Assembly: GCA_050084985.1 (NCBI GenBank)
Contig: JBITNC010000001.1
Span: 142,848,001-142,912,000 of the forward strand
Origin: Nageia nagi
Taxonomy: Eukaryota; Pinophyta
DNA length: 64,000 bases
Direction: 5' to 3'
The notes beneath the pieces were generated by a model. It saw only the letters and a list, made by a program, of their open reading frames with translations, was not told the DNA's origin and did no database searches. The translations under genes were made by a program, and so were the position numbers. Positions 11,953-23,765 of the stretch are shown piece after piece (position 1 is the first letter of the stretch; each line of letters opens with the position of its first letter).

Positions 11953-11964
11953 ATGGGAGGAGTA
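11953..11964 (+). promoter_or_regulatory. Polypurine-tract-like site
   Basis: The stretch atgggaggagta lies directly before the TGTAACGA start of the right LTR-like copy. A purine run at this place primes plus-strand DNA synthesis in LTR retrotransposons. The left copy has no such run before it, which fits a 5' LTR on the left and a 3' LTR on the right. Confidence 0.5.
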
Positions 11965-14158
11965 TGTAACGAACTTGTGGTACCTATAATTTTTAATGCT
12001 TTCAAAAAATTTGTAATGACCCACCCAATTTTGTTATGACTTAACTACCTTCAAAAATTTTGAATGTGAATGAGATCATGAGATGAATAAAAAAAATGTT
12101 TATATGAAATATTTATGTCAAATTGATGTTGGCTTAGAGATTTTTGTGACATAGGTTATAGGTCAACTTAATGTGAGAATCAAGTTGGAGATCATAGGGA
12201 ATCGAGATGATTTGTTATGGGAATAGAATTGGTAAGAGTGAATAAATGATTGGCACTGATTCACTAATAGCCCAAAGGGATCTTCGTAAATCATTTAACT
12301 ACATATCATAATTATTGTGCATGATATTCAATCCTTGTGATGTGTATAATGCTCATATGTGCACAAACAAAAATTTACCTCACAAAATGAGTGGTATCCA
12401 CAGGTAAACTTGTGTGCCAAAAATTTGATGTGCATGCCTAAATTACTTGACTATTTTTGAAGTTGGAAGGAATATTCTAAATATTTAAATTTGAATTTTT
12501 CACCAAAGAATTTTAGTTATTACAAATTATCAAATTCTAAGGATTTGGTGAAAACAAAAATTTAGGGATGAAGATAATTTTGATATTTTGTGGTAGTTGA
12601 AAGGTTATCTTGGTGTTTTACAAAAAATAATAGACGAATCATCTCCATACATGTTGGTATTTTATGTGAGGTATGTAAAATTATTGATGAACCTTTTCCA
12701 TAAATATTTGTGCTTAATGTGAGGTGTGAAATGTTTTTGTAGTACATAGGACTTGCGAATAAATTTGTCAAAATCCTACCACAAAATAATGAAACCCCTA
12801 CCCTCATGAACAAAACAAATGTGAGGTGGAAAAATAGTTATATTTTTTGGATGGACTATACCAACCTTTGATTATAAATACCTAGGAGAACCCTTAGAAA
12901 GATCATCATTTTCATACACTCTTTTCCCTTTTCCCAAATTTTGGAGACCTATAAAGAAAGGAATATCTTTATTCTTCTAGGTGCTTTTCTAACATTTTAG
13001 CCTCTAGTGCTAAAATGCATAGTAAAAAACATTGAGTTTTATTTGAAAATTTTTAGGTTTATTTGAAAAATGTAGTGCTCATTTAAGATCTTATGAGGTT
13101 CTTTTTATTTTAACCCTTCATTATCTTCTATCATTTGAGAGACATAATAATGGTATAATACATTTGCATGTGAACATGAGGTATAGTTTGTCTAGATGTG
13201 GAAATGATGTATTTTAAATTACTTATTTTATTTTAAATATATTATTTTTTTATATTATGATTGCATGTAATCAAATAGTATATTTTATCCATACACTAAT
13301 GTTATATCTCGAAGTAAGTGAACCATTTAATTAAAATAATAATAATTTAGGTTACAGTAATGGTCACATTGAAATTTCCTGATAAGTCATGTTAGTATCC
13401 TTTGTATTTTATTAAATCACAATATTTGATGAAAAACCATTTTCATCTACTCTTTGATAGATGTTCATACCTTCTTCTAGAACTTCCATGATGACACATT
13501 TTAGAAGAATATGGGAAAAGGATTATAGAGTTTAGCTCTACCAATTACATCTGCATAAATGTATATAGAACCTTCTTAGAAAACCCATTTTGTGTAATCC
13601 ATGAGATTGCAATTTGATGAAGATTTTTTTCAAACAACTCATATACCCTTTTATGTATTTGTTTGTGCATATCTAGTGGCCATTGCATCCATGAGAATGC
13701 ATTTCAATGAAGCTTTTTGTCAAACCACTTATAGATCCTTCTATGTATCCATTCTATGCATATCTAGTGGTCATTGCATCCATGAGACTACATTTCAATG
13801 AAGCTTTTTGTCAAACCACTCACAAACCTTTCTATATATCCATTATGTGGGTATCTAATTGGTAATTAAATCCATGAGACTACATTTCAATGAATCTTTT
13901 TATCAAACCACTCAAAGGCCCTTCTACATATATGTTATGGGCGTATTAGGTTGCCATTGCTTCAATGAGATTGTATTTCAATGAATATTTTTTGCAAACC
14001 ACTAATAGACCCTTCTATGTATCCATTTTATGTGTATCTCATGGTCATTGCATACAAGAGATTGCATTTCAATGAAGCATTTTTATAAACCACTCATAGG
14101 ACCTTCTATGTATCCACTCTGAGCATATTAGATGGTCATTGTATCCATAAGACATACT
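11965..14158 (+). repeat. Right LTR-like repeat copy
   Basis: Starts TGTAACGAACTTGTGGTACC and follows the left copy in the same order, including the tgtaatgacccacccaatt segment at 12012 and the tandem array from 13597. Differences from the left copy are mostly C/T and G/A, plus indels. The end merges with a different repeat at about 14160, so the terminal CA and a target duplication cannot be read. Confidence 0.6.
13597..14158 (+). repeat. Array of 6-7 units of ~91 bp
   Basis: Same repeat family as 6246-7137. Cores (catgagattgcatttcaatg, aagctttttgtcaaacca) start near 13600, 13690, 13780, 13870, 13960 and 14050, with a cut unit at 14145. Here most units carry aagctttttgtcaaacc, while the left array mostly carries gagtcattttgtcaaa, so the arrays were homogenised separately. 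The short frame at 13601-13801 is a repeat artefact. Confidence 0.85.
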
Positions 14159-14204
14159 TCATTATCCTTTCACAAATAACCATTAGTATTTTATACTGCA
14201 CCAT

Positions 14205-15465
14205 TACATCTCATTGTTCTAGCATTGCTCTAAAATTGGTTTATAAATTAAATGATGCATTTGGCATGCTTTTTATCATTTTTTAATCCCCTAATTTTTT
14301 ATCCTTTACTAATAGCCTTTCATATTTATTATAAAAACTTTTCATACTTTACCATTAACATTTTCCCCATTACTAATAGTGTTTTGCAGTTCATCTTTAG
14401 CCATTGAATATTTCTCTAAAATTATCATAGTTATCCCTTATGAAAAGTGTACAAATATTTCACATGGAATTCTTTTTATTGATTTATAATTATGAACAAT
14501 GAGATACCATATGATTTTCCTACTAATAAGTTTTCAAACTAAAAATTTAATTATCATATTCTAATTTAATACATGTATATTGAACTCCCCTTTTCATTTA
14601 TGATTTTCTATGAGAGATCTAGCCAGCCTTTTACATAAAATCCATCCACCTATCATATCTTTGAAATTTGGAGGAATATAAGATATTTTATCTCAACAAT
14701 GCATCATCATTGTACTATAAAAGATAAGATCATAAAATCTTAGTGTATCTTTGAAATAATTGTAACTATGTGTGTGTGTGTGTGTGTGTGTGTTTAATAT
14801 TCACCTAAAAAGCACTTTATCATTAGCATTATGAAAGGTAAAGTTATAAAATAATAGTGTGTCTTTAGAAGCGATGATAATTATTTAACATTATCAAATA
14901 TATTTTTACATTTATCGTTATTTTGAATGTCCAACATACATCCTTCGCCTTTTAACTATTATATGTTCTACTAACACTTTCATCTTCATTTTTTTCTTCT
15001 AAAGACGCATGTCATAATTCATTTCATAATACATATCTTCAATAGTATAATATAATTATTTGAAACTATGTCATTATTTTATCCATCATTTAATAATATC
15101 ATGTGCTAGTAATGTTTGACACCACTTTTATATTACTACTACAATATTTTTTTTTATTATATAGACTTGATTTCTTAGACAACCCCAAATGACAAAACTT
15201 TTGAAATATAGCTACATTTTTTAAAATACCACTCTTTTTTTTATAATGTTCAAACTAAAAATATTTAAGTTGCTTCATCATTTTCTAAACCAAGCTAGCT
15301 GACATAGGAATAAATTATTCATAAATATAGGTTGATAATGTATTTTAAATTATACTTAAAAAGATATTAATAACTCATTATCGAGAACCTGAATTTAGGT
15401 AATTCATCTTTTTTTTGTTACTTTATTTTGTATTATGGGGATTTCCTACCACATTGGGATTTTGA
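14205..15465 (+). repeat. Left copy of an inverted repeat
   Basis: The reverse complement of this segment is found in two pieces on the right: 15465-14880 matches 21098-21715, and 14512-14205 matches 24474-24775. Matching text includes attaataactcattatc at 15370 against gataatgagttattaat at 21180, and acttttcatactttaccatt at 14338 against its complement near 24640. The end nearest 15465 matches the tail of a gypsy RNase H, so at least part of the repeat derives from a gypsy element. A phrase repeated at short intervals (ctttactaatagcctttcatatt) is common in the 14160-14420 part. Confidence 0.7.
14769..14793. repeat. (TG)n microsatellite
   Basis: Twelve uninterrupted TG units within the left inverted-repeat copy. 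Confidence 0.95.
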
Positions 15466-15529
15466 TATTATAGTATTCTCTCACATGATATTATTTGTTA
15501 CTTATCATATTTGTTATTTCAATCTTTAC

Positions 15530-15685
15530 TTAAAGAAAGAAATTTTATTAATGTATGCAGGAGACAAAGAGTGGTCTATGGGATGACTATAGGGAGTACA
15601 CTATATCACTCTTAGTGGGATTTGAACATGGGACACTATGAAATAGGGTCACAACATGACCTACTCAACCAGCAAACTAGAGGTT
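15530..15685 (-). mobile_element. tRNA-derived SINE candidate
   Basis: On the minus strand the sequence begins ctctagtttgctggttgagt, resembling a tRNA D-arm with A box (15669-15679). About 40 bases later it has gttcaaatccc (15617-15627), a near-perfect B box of the RNA polymerase III promoter. The downstream part ends in a simple aataaaatttctttctttaa tail. A tRNA-like head, unrelated body and short tail define SINEs. The region after the B box does not complete a tRNA fold, so this is not a tRNA gene. Target duplications were not found. Confidence 0.5.
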
Positions 15686-15689
15686 TAAT

Positions 15690-17650
15690 TTCTATTGAGT
15701 GCCCATCAAAATAAGCCTTGCTTTTACATTTATTAATATCATAATCTTCTTGTTATTTAGATTAGAAAAGAGACGATCTAGGTCCATAAATATCTAATAT
15801 CAAGTTTAAAAAGTTACTATAATATTTTTTAAAATTACAATTATCTAGTCCACATACACTTAGAATAAATGCATCTTACAAAAAATACATAACTATTATC
15901 TTTTTCCATAATATTTAATTTTACACATAGTTTATATTTATTTCTACCATTCATAATTCTTTTATGTTCATTATCATCCTTTTTATTATATTTATTTTTT
16001 TTTTTAATTGATCATGAATCAATAACTATTATGTTTTCATATAATTTTAACTCATACATTTTCTACATGTTTCTACATTTTTTTAAGGTAACACTTATGG
16101 GGTTGTTGAAGATGGTTGAATTTGGTTTTCACAGAATGACTTCTTAAATATATTAGCAATTATATTTATTGAAATTTAGTACTCAATCTTGACCTCGTAT
16201 TCTTGCATATTCTCATAAATAAAATAAAGTTAAAATAAAAAAATGCTTACTACTTCCATCATATCTTTAATCTTTAGTTATATATTTGAGCTCCAATTCA
16301 TCCATTAATTTATTTAAACAAAGTAATTATTTAGAAATATGAAAAATTATCATAAATTCTACTTTAATACCTAAAAGCATTATAACATTTCAATTTTTTA
16401 CTATACCATGATATAATGACTCCATGAAGCATAAAATATTATTTTACAATTGATATCATCTCATTAAAAGATAAGATCATGATCAATAGTATTTTTTATA
16501 TATTACACGACTATCTTTACAATAGTCCAATGAGTTGTCCCTAGATTTATCATACATTAACTTAAGAATATTACTAAATAAGAAAAACCAATTAGTTGAT
16601 TGCATACAATAACATACATCAAATTTGCAACAACACTCTTCTATGGAAAATTTTCTCTCTTATTTTTTAATTCGATTATAGCTACATGTTCATAGTTAAT
16701 TTAAGGTTTAATTCTATACTTGTGACTAACATAGTATAATCATATATAAAAAATCATTTCAGTACTTTTAACTCTCTTCTTTGACTTCCGCAAAATTCTT
16801 AATTTTTCATCACAAATCATTATAATTTTAAGACACTTCTAAGATAATAATAAATATCTTAAATACCCACATTTCAAATTTAAGAAATATTCAAATTTGA
16901 TTTCTTTTAAGAATTACAAATCATTACATTATCTAATGTATCTTTAGGATGAAAATAAATAACAATATTTTTTTTTACCTTTTTAAGTTGAGAGATATTC
17001 CTACAATGGTAGTCAAGGGGTGGCAAATGTAGCTCCGTCTTTATGTTCGTCCTCAAGAGCGGACTCTATTAATTATTTTAATAATATACCAATATAAATT
17101 TAATAATATGCTGACATAACTAGATTTGTTGTATATAAGTTTCATATATAAACATTAAATATTCAATTATTATTGTTAATATTATACAATATATTCATTG
17201 TTTCAAAAATATCTGTTATGTATTCATATATATATATATATATATTTAAATACATTGTTTGTTTTAAATTTTTTATATATATTTACTGTTAGCAAGTTTT
17301 TAAATTATTATATTATCAACGATGAAATAGTTTATTATTGATAATATAATAATTTTACAAAATAGTTTCAAAAATTAATTAAAAATAATATCTCTAAACA
17401 TTTTATGATATATAAAAGATTATATCAAAACTAATTATATAGATATTTGTATCAAAGTGTCCTTTTATATTAAATAATAGGCTATAAACTTAAAGCACGT
17501 GCATGGTGTTCAATTATGGTCAGTTAACACCACCTTAAATTTTATCTTTGTTTGTAATGTTAAAAAGCCTAAACAACTTTTCTTAAGCTCACTATTTGTC
17601 AAAGCATATAGTACATCTTATTTGATGAACTTCAAAATCTAACGTAGCTC
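15690..17650. other. AT-rich spacer, no gene seen
   Basis: Sequence with many T runs and stops in all frames. It includes a short (AT)n run at 17226-17246. I recognise no coding or RNA feature. Confidence 0.5.
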
Positions 17651-17654
17651 CAAT

Positions 17655-18010
17655 ATATAATAATAATAATCTATGATGAAATCTTCGACGGCGATCAATA
17701 CTTTCAACTCAAAAGTACGCCGCTAGCTTTACACTTGTCTACGCTCGGGTTCCCGTTACCTTTTGGCGACAATTTTCTTTGTACAATAGAAATTTATCAG
17801 TTCCAATTTTCCACGCTCCACCGCCCACTATGCGAAAACCCCGCACTTTATCAGAAATGTGTCTCGTGAAATCAGAGACGTGTCTCGTGGGATTCCTCGC
17901 AAATAATGACGCGGTTTTCGTACTTGTTACGACATAGCGATTGCAGAAATTGAATATTGTCTTTCGTTTGCGTTTCTTTCAAATAATGACGCGCAGAAAA
18001 TTTCGGGATT
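17655..18010. other. CpG-retaining, GC-richer island
   Basis: CpG pairs are frequent here (for example cttcgacggcgatc, tacgccgctagc, tacgctcgggttcccg, gacgcggttttcg), while they are almost absent on both sides. The phrase caaataatgacgcg occurs twice (about 17908 and 17980), and gtgtctcgtg occurs twice (about 17859 and 17880). No protein or RNA family is recognised; a minus-strand frame at 17872-18117 has no known features. It may be a promoter-like, unmethylated or recently arrived low-copy segment. Confidence 0.5.
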
Positions 18011-18825
18011 CTTAGGGAAGAGAATAACACATGAAATTTGACTTTCAAATAACCATCCACAGGAAATATCGAGGCTTTGTATAAAACATTAGATTGACGA
18101 TATGATTCTTGAATCATTTGGATGATTTCTTCACTTGATCAGATGACTTCCAGCTATCATTAAGTAAAATTATTACTACAATCCACCACCACATAAGACT
18201 ATTCAAAGTACATGGTACTAACAATAGTTGCCAAATATAATATTATAAATAAATGTGCACCACTCACTCTCTTCTATTATTTGGACAATGTTTGCGTATG
18301 GTTTTGCACGATTGCAAGTTCAAAAAGAATAATTTTAAAATATCTTTATCTATCATTGTCTTTAACACACGTAAGAAACATGGTATAAATATTTTATTTA
18401 GTATTTTAATCATACTTTATTATTAAAATGTTTTCTCTTTTTAATATGATTTCTGTCTAACCCCTTGTGAGGCTAAGTCTTCGGAGCTAAGGTAGGCCAA
18501 AATAAATATTTTTAATCTAATTTTATAGTATTACTTGAAGGTTTTAGGTTACAAAAGCATGCCATGACAACTAAGCCCATGACGTGAGGTCATTGTAAGA
18601 TCATATATTGAGATTCACTACTAACATATTTGTGTAGGCTTTTATAGTTTATATTCTTCCAATCACAATGGGACAAGGAACAAGCATGTAGGTTTTAAAC
18701 AACTCCACTCCTTCCATTTAAGAAATGGAATGGGTTTTTCAATTGTCTTGCATGGTGTCATCATATTTTTATATATTTGTTATTGAAATTAACTTATATT
18801 TTCTTTGTTGTAATATATTGGAGAA

Positions 18826-19848
18826 GGGTGAAAATAAGAAGTTGAGTCCATTTGAAGGAGAAATGGATAAAGTTAAAACTCAATGTAAAAAAAAAATGGG
18901 ATCTCAATTTTAATAAATTAAAATTTGGATCTCGATATTTGAAACTATAATACATGCATTTTCTTAGTATTAAATATTAAGATCTAAATATTTGAATATT
19001 TAATTTAGCCCTAGTTTTAGGTTTGGGAAAGGCTTGGAGAGCCAACCCTTAGCCTTAGACTTGCAAATATGTGTTCATGGTAAATTTAATGGAAAATCTC
19101 GACTTCAAACATATGTTTGATGGAGTTTTTGGTAGAATTTTTTCAAAAAATTAAAGCCCATTATAAATTAAAGAGTGTAGATTTCAAATATGCAATTTTA
19201 TTTACAATTGGATAAGGTTTTATATTTTTCAATTATTTTTTAATAAAAATAGTTCATATACTTGAAATATGATGGTATCTTATTTTCTTAATAACATTTT
19301 ATTTTTTAGGATTTCTAAAAAACTATTCATATAGGGGCAAGCTTCAAAGAATTCTCTATAAGAAAAAATAAATTGAAAAAAGATTAAGTTTAGCTCAAAT
19401 TATGCATGAAAGACACGAGTACTTTTTGAAACAACAATCACGACTGATACAAAATTAATAAAAAAAAATATTTATGAAAAATTATGGAAAAATATCTAGG
19501 ACAAGCTTTAATGTATTAGGTATCTATGACTAAAAGGATCTCAAAAAATACCTTTATTTTGGTCAAATTATGTCTGATGAACACATGCATAGTATGGTCC
19601 TAAAATGGTATATTTTATAAAGTGTTTTTTGTTCATTCCTATCAAAATTTAATTTTTATCATATGGGTATTGGAATAAATTATATATTTAAAAACTAAAC
19701 TTTAAGCACTACATTTTCATGCTAGTGACCTTTTTCATGATTCTATGTCTAAGTGCTTCAAAATTTGAGATTAATTGTACCCAAACTTGTAAATCAAGGA
19801 AAACACTTCCACTTTTTGGCCATAAAGTGTATCCAACTTCTTGCACTC
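18826..19848 (+). mobile_element. TIR element family copy A (~1.0 kb)
   Basis: The ends are imperfect inverted repeats: GGGTGAAAATAAGAAGTTGA at the left and the complement of tatccaacttcttgcactc at the right. The whole sequence aligns with the copy at 31817-32928, including ttcatggtaagtttaat-type text, gaaaaattatggaaaaatatcta, and the final cacttccactttttggcc. There is no transposase, so it is a non-autonomous element. The 8-bp flanks (ttggagaa and aaaaagaa) match only in part. Confidence 0.7.
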
Positions 19849-20179
19849 AAAAAGAAATAGATATCTAAAATCCAATCATAAACACCTCGAACTAGATCAA
19901 ATCATGATCACATAGAAAAAATTATTTAACAAAGGATGATTACCTATATAAATAATCTAATGAAAGATGTATATTTCTAAAATTTATGTAACACAAGATG
20001 ATTCTATATATATATATTATTACTAATTTGAACATGTTTATTTAGGAATGGTGACAATTATGATATCAAAATCTCAAGGGATTAGGTATTTACTAATATA
20101 TTCTAATTTCAATATTTTTTATAAGATTTTATGTGATATCATTTGCATAAAAGAGTTATAAATTTGGATGGAAAAATTA

Positions 20180-21130
20180 GTTTATACTTCCATAATCATT
20201 GAGCAATTAGATTATCTAAGAAAACTTAAACTTCCTCCCTCTTACCTATATTTGGTCATGAATGGTTTAGTGATCCATAATTGCATGAATTAATCCTAAA
20301 AATCTTGTATAGTTATGCTCAAAGAAATTTATGATCCTATAGGTCTTACCTTTACTAATGATTCATCCATGTTCCTTCAACTATATGGTAATCCTATTAA
20401 AATTATTGATGTGGTTAATAATATTTCTATGACTTTCTTTAAATTGACATAACTTATAATCCTACAAGAGGTCATCATGGTGGATCTTCCTCCCATGTTT
20501 GGCATATATTGAAGAAGATAATTTATGAACAAAAGTAGGAGGTAATATAACTATACGGAATATTCCTACTATTTCATCTCAATTGTGCAAAATAAGTATA
20601 AGGTCTTTCATAAAAATACATGAGTTTTCAAAGTAGAAAACTAGATGAAATTGAATTATATATGTTTGATGATGAATTAGAATGGGAAACTATTGTGTAT
20701 TTTAAATTGATAATAAATATATTCCAACTCTTATTAATACACTATTTAGAGGTACTAAAGTTTTTGAATTGTACTTTGATGGTGTTAGACATAAAAATCG
20801 CATAGGTGATAGAGTAGTTCTTAAATATCTTTTAGAAGAAATCAAATGATTTCCATATATTCTAACTTGGGATTGCACCAATAATGTTGTAAAATATAAT
20901 GTTTTGTGCTTGGGATTGCCTAAAGAATCCCAAGAGAGGGATTAAATGTATCAAAATCCTTAGGGATTCTTAACTAGTGATAAATCAAATTACCAACAAA
21001 TGCAATGTAAAGAATCAATACCTCAAAGCCTACAAAAATAGAGTTTTGGACTTGTTGGGAGATTTGATAGTGTTGAATATTAAAGAAGTTCCTAGAAAAG
21101 AAATCCCAATTTGATACAATATACCTATAA
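20180..21130 (+). pseudogene. Ty3/gypsy protease-RNase H fragment
   Basis: Plus-strand frames read VDLPPMFGI near 20470, a segment found in the protease region of Tat/Athila-like gypsy polyproteins. An RNase H core follows near 20750: FELYFDGVRHKNRIGD, then WDCTNNVVKYNVLCLGLPK near 20860, then CIKILRDSxLVINQITNKCN near 20950 and KAYKNRVLDLLGDL near 21020. The core aspartate (FDG) is present; the usual glutamate in EYEAL is replaced by asparagine (KYNVL). RT and integrase are absent next to it, so this is a partial copy. It ends in the right inverted-repeat piece at about 21100. Confidence 0.7.
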
Positions 21131-21715
21131 TACAAAATAAAGTAAAAAAATTGATGAAGTACCTAAAGATGGGTTCTTGATAATGAGTTATTAATATCTT
21201 TTAAGTATAATTTAAAATATATTATTATCCTAGATTTATGAATTATTTTTTTCTTAGTTAACTAGCTTGATTTATAAAATAAAGAAGTAATTTAAATATT
21301 TCTAGTTTGAACATTATAAAATAATAGAGTGTTATTTTAAGAAACATAGCTATAATTACAATAGTGTGTCATTTGAGTTTGTGGAAGAAATCAAGTCTAT
21401 ATAATAAATAATTAAACATTGCAAAAGTAAAACAAAACAATGTCAAACATTACTAGCACATGCTATTATAAAATGATACATAAAATAAAAGCAAAGTTTC
21501 AAATATTATATTATGCTACTTGATATATGTATTATGAAATGAACTATGACATGCTTCTTTAGAAGAAAAAATGAATATGAAAGTGTTAGTAGCACATATA
21601 ATATTTAGAAGGTAAAGGATGCATGTTGGTCATTCATAATAATGATAGATGTAAAAATATATTTGACTATGTGTAATAATTATCAAAATTTGATTTTATT
21701 TATAGAAATGAAATT
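21098..21715 (-). repeat. Right copy of the inverted repeat, piece 1
   Basis: Reverse complement of about 14880-15465 (see that entry). Its left end still reads as the tail of the gypsy RNase H. The match fades just before the LINE insertion at 21730. Confidence 0.7.
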
Positions 21716-21729
21716 ATTAAATATTTTAA
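21711..21729 (+). repeat. 19-bp target-site duplication, left
   Basis: The 19-base sequence aaattattaaatattttaa is repeated exactly at 23286-23304. The two copies bracket a sequence with LINE protein remnants, as expected for target-primed integration. Confidence 0.75.
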
Positions 21730-21964
21730 GGTATATGCATATGATGTAAGATTTTTTGAATGTTTACGCTAACATTTTTTCTTACCTGTCATTTTGCACT
21801 TCATAACATCTAATATTTTTTATATGGAGAAGCAAAAACTTTAGAGAAAGCTACTCTCCTAAGAGGTAAAAGCAGCTCTGGGTCCCCCGCTACAAGCTAT
21901 GATAAAAAATGGAAAATTGAAATTGAATATCTCATGAGCTGTAATAGACTAGACCGTGGCAAGA

Positions 21965-22759
21965 TGAAGATTAAGTCTAATTGGAAAGGTCCAAGGAGCA
22001 CAATTGAATATTGATGATGTTAGAAGATGGGCAAAATGCAAATGGAAACTCAAGGGAAGTTTGGATATTATTGAATTACCCAATGACTATATGCTTTTTG
22101 TCTTTAGCAATGAAGAATATTGTAATGAAATTCTAAGCTTGGCTTGCTTCATAAACACTAGAGGACTTTCCATGGAGCAGTGGAGACCTTATTTTGACCC
22201 TTTACAGACACAAATTATTAAAGCATCCCTTTGGGTGACTCCGTCCAACCTCCCTTTTGACATGTTACATAAAAAGGTATTTGAAGGGATTGGGAACTCC
22301 TTTGGAAGATTCATTACCACTAATGATGTTACAAAAGCCCAATCTACGATGGTAACTACATAGTTTTATGTTGTGTTCAAATTTAGAGTTAAACTCCCAA
22401 GCTCAATTACATTGGAAGAAGAAATTGGACATATGAAGCAAGAGCTACAGTATGAAACAAATAATTATCTCTATTCTTTATGCAATCAAGTTATTTATAT
22501 TTTGAGATCGTGCCTAAAGAAAGTACTACAAGATAAGAAGGAATGGAAACTTAACTTAATGCAAGAGAAACCTAGTTTGAAGGAAGTGACCAAAGGAGAG
22601 GGCCCAAAGGAAGGTATAATCAATCAAAATAATCATCAAGAAGAGGAGGCAAGTGAAGCAATAGAAGAAGATGAAAATGAACTTGAGAGTTCACTAGTTA
22701 TTAACTTGATGATCATTAGAGAAGGTCACATTGACCAACAGTCCAAGGAAGAATGGTAG
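21965..22759 (+). pseudogene. LINE ORF1, DUF4283-like nucleic-acid-binding protein
   Basis: The frame reads SLIGKVQGAQLN then DDVRRWAKCKWKLKGSLDI, MLFVFSNEEYCNEIL, GLSMEQWRPYFDP and IIKASLWVTPSNLPFDML, followed by KVFEGIGNSFGRF. This is the DUF4283 pattern of plant L1 ORF1 (RRW.K..WKLKG, F.F....D...I, W.P.F.P, W.R...LP, IG...G). One TAG at 22361 breaks it, after which the same frame goes on to 22759 as an acidic, K/E-rich tail. The zinc-knuckle Cys pattern expected after DUF4283 is not evident. The upstream start is not fixed; no ATG is obvious near 21965. Confidence 0.8.
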
Positions 22760-22982
22760 CAAGTGAACAAAAAAAGGAAGAGATGGAAAAACCCATTGAA
22801 CTCAAATGGCATAATAGTGAAAGAAACTGAATTTGATCATCAAATTATGACTAGTAGTTCATTAAAAGGATGACCTTCTCTAGGAGAAGTAAGAATAAAA
22901 GAAACTAAAAAAGATATTATAGATGGAAAGCAAGGAGCATTGATATTATTGAGGGTAGAGCATCCTCCAGAAAGGTTGCCCA

Positions 22983-23110
22983 ATGATAGTTCTCTCTTGG
23001 AATGTGAGGGGGTTAAGCATCCCTCATAAAGTAGGATTCTATAAGAGATTTGTAAGAAGTAGAAGATTGACATAGTTTTAGGTTCAGACAATGAGAGGAT
23101 GGTGTGACCA
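22983..23110 (+). pseudogene. LINE ORF2, endonuclease start only
   Basis: The ATG at 22983 opens MIVLSWNVRGLSIPHKVGFY, the canonical N-terminus of the APE endonuclease of plant LINEs, in which the asparagine of SWNVRGL is a metal ligand. A frameshift near 23060 changes the reading to IDIVLGSDNERM, which corresponds to the next strand (normally a glutamate in LQET). After about 23110 the rest of endonuclease, RT and zinc finger is missing. Confidence 0.8.
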
Positions 23111-23285
23111 CCAAGATAAAAGTAAGGATTATTGCCCATAGTGTAGAGACTATAGTAACTTTTAGAAGATATTTTTTGGAACACATGTAATACTGTTGAA
23201 TATCTATAAAATTTTGTATATATAGGTTTTGGAGTCCTATCTTTTTGAAAACCCATTGAAATTTTTTTACCCTTATCAAAAAGAA

Positions 23286-23304
23286 AAATTATTAAATATT
23301 TTAA
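23286..23304 (+). repeat. 19-bp target-site duplication, right
   Basis: Exact copy of 21711-21729, directly after the LINE 3' end. Confidence 0.75.
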
Positions 23305-23765
23305 ATAAATTTGATGATGAATATCTTTTTTTCCATTATTTTAAATTATTGAGTTTTATTAAGTCACTCAACTTTAGAGTTTATTCATAATTTTGTAGAA
23401 ATTATAGGCCATGTTCTATATTGATAATAATATATATTTTCTTTATTATATCTAAGAGAGAGGTTTTAAGGGGAGTCTTTAACCTTTTTCAATAGGATAT
23501 CAATGAAAATATTATTTTAGGCAACTTAGTATTTCATATCGAATATAAGAAAAACCAATGAAATGCACCATTATGAAACTTTATTTTTGAAGAAAAAAAG
23601 TAAAATCGACATTTTTTTTGTTAGGGATAGAAATAAATAAAATATGTTTCTATATTTGGATGAATGATAAAGAAACATATGTTTTATAATGATAATGAAA
23701 AAGCATAGTTATTGGAAGTTGATAAGGTAGACCACTAGTCACTATCATTTCTAAATATCAATAAA
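23305..23765. other. AT-rich spacer, no gene seen
   Basis: Between two LINE-derived segments. No coding texture or known repeat. Confidence 0.4.

Larger units (their letters stand above)
4657..14158 (+). mobile_element. Probable non-autonomous LTR retrotransposon (LARD-like)
   Basis: Two direct copies of one sequence bound this region. Both start with TGTA and both contain TGTAATGACCCA-like text near the start. The right copy is preceded by a purine-rich tract typical of the site just 5' of a 3' LTR. Between them lie about 4.8 kb without recognisable gypsy or copia pol, but with decayed coding blocks of unknown type on the plus strand. A large retrotransposon derivative fits. The alternative is two unrelated solo LTRs. 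No primer-binding site could be found after 7140, and the right end is unclear, so the boundaries are approximate. Confidence 0.5.
21730..23285 (+). mobile_element. LINE (L1 type), internally deleted
   Basis: The unit lies between perfect 19-bp direct repeats, starts with an untranslated leader, holds a complete-looking ORF1 remnant and then only the first ~40 codons of the endonuclease of ORF2. The sequence then jumps to a 3' end (gttttggagtcctatctttt, then acccttatcaaaaag) instead of the ~3 kb of RT and RNase H. The target duplication shows that the present ends are the integration ends, so either the deletion came after insertion or a deleted template was copied. Confidence 0.75.

Noticed and set aside
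13601-13801. Open frame on the plus strand
   Set aside because: Same artefact of the second tandem array.
15617-15679. tRNA gene
   Set aside because: A and B boxes are present but no acceptor stem or anticodon arm can be folded; SINE fits better.
17872-18117. 81-codon minus-strand frame as a gene
   Set aside because: No motif, no homolog recognised, and the frame is explained by lower AT content of the island.
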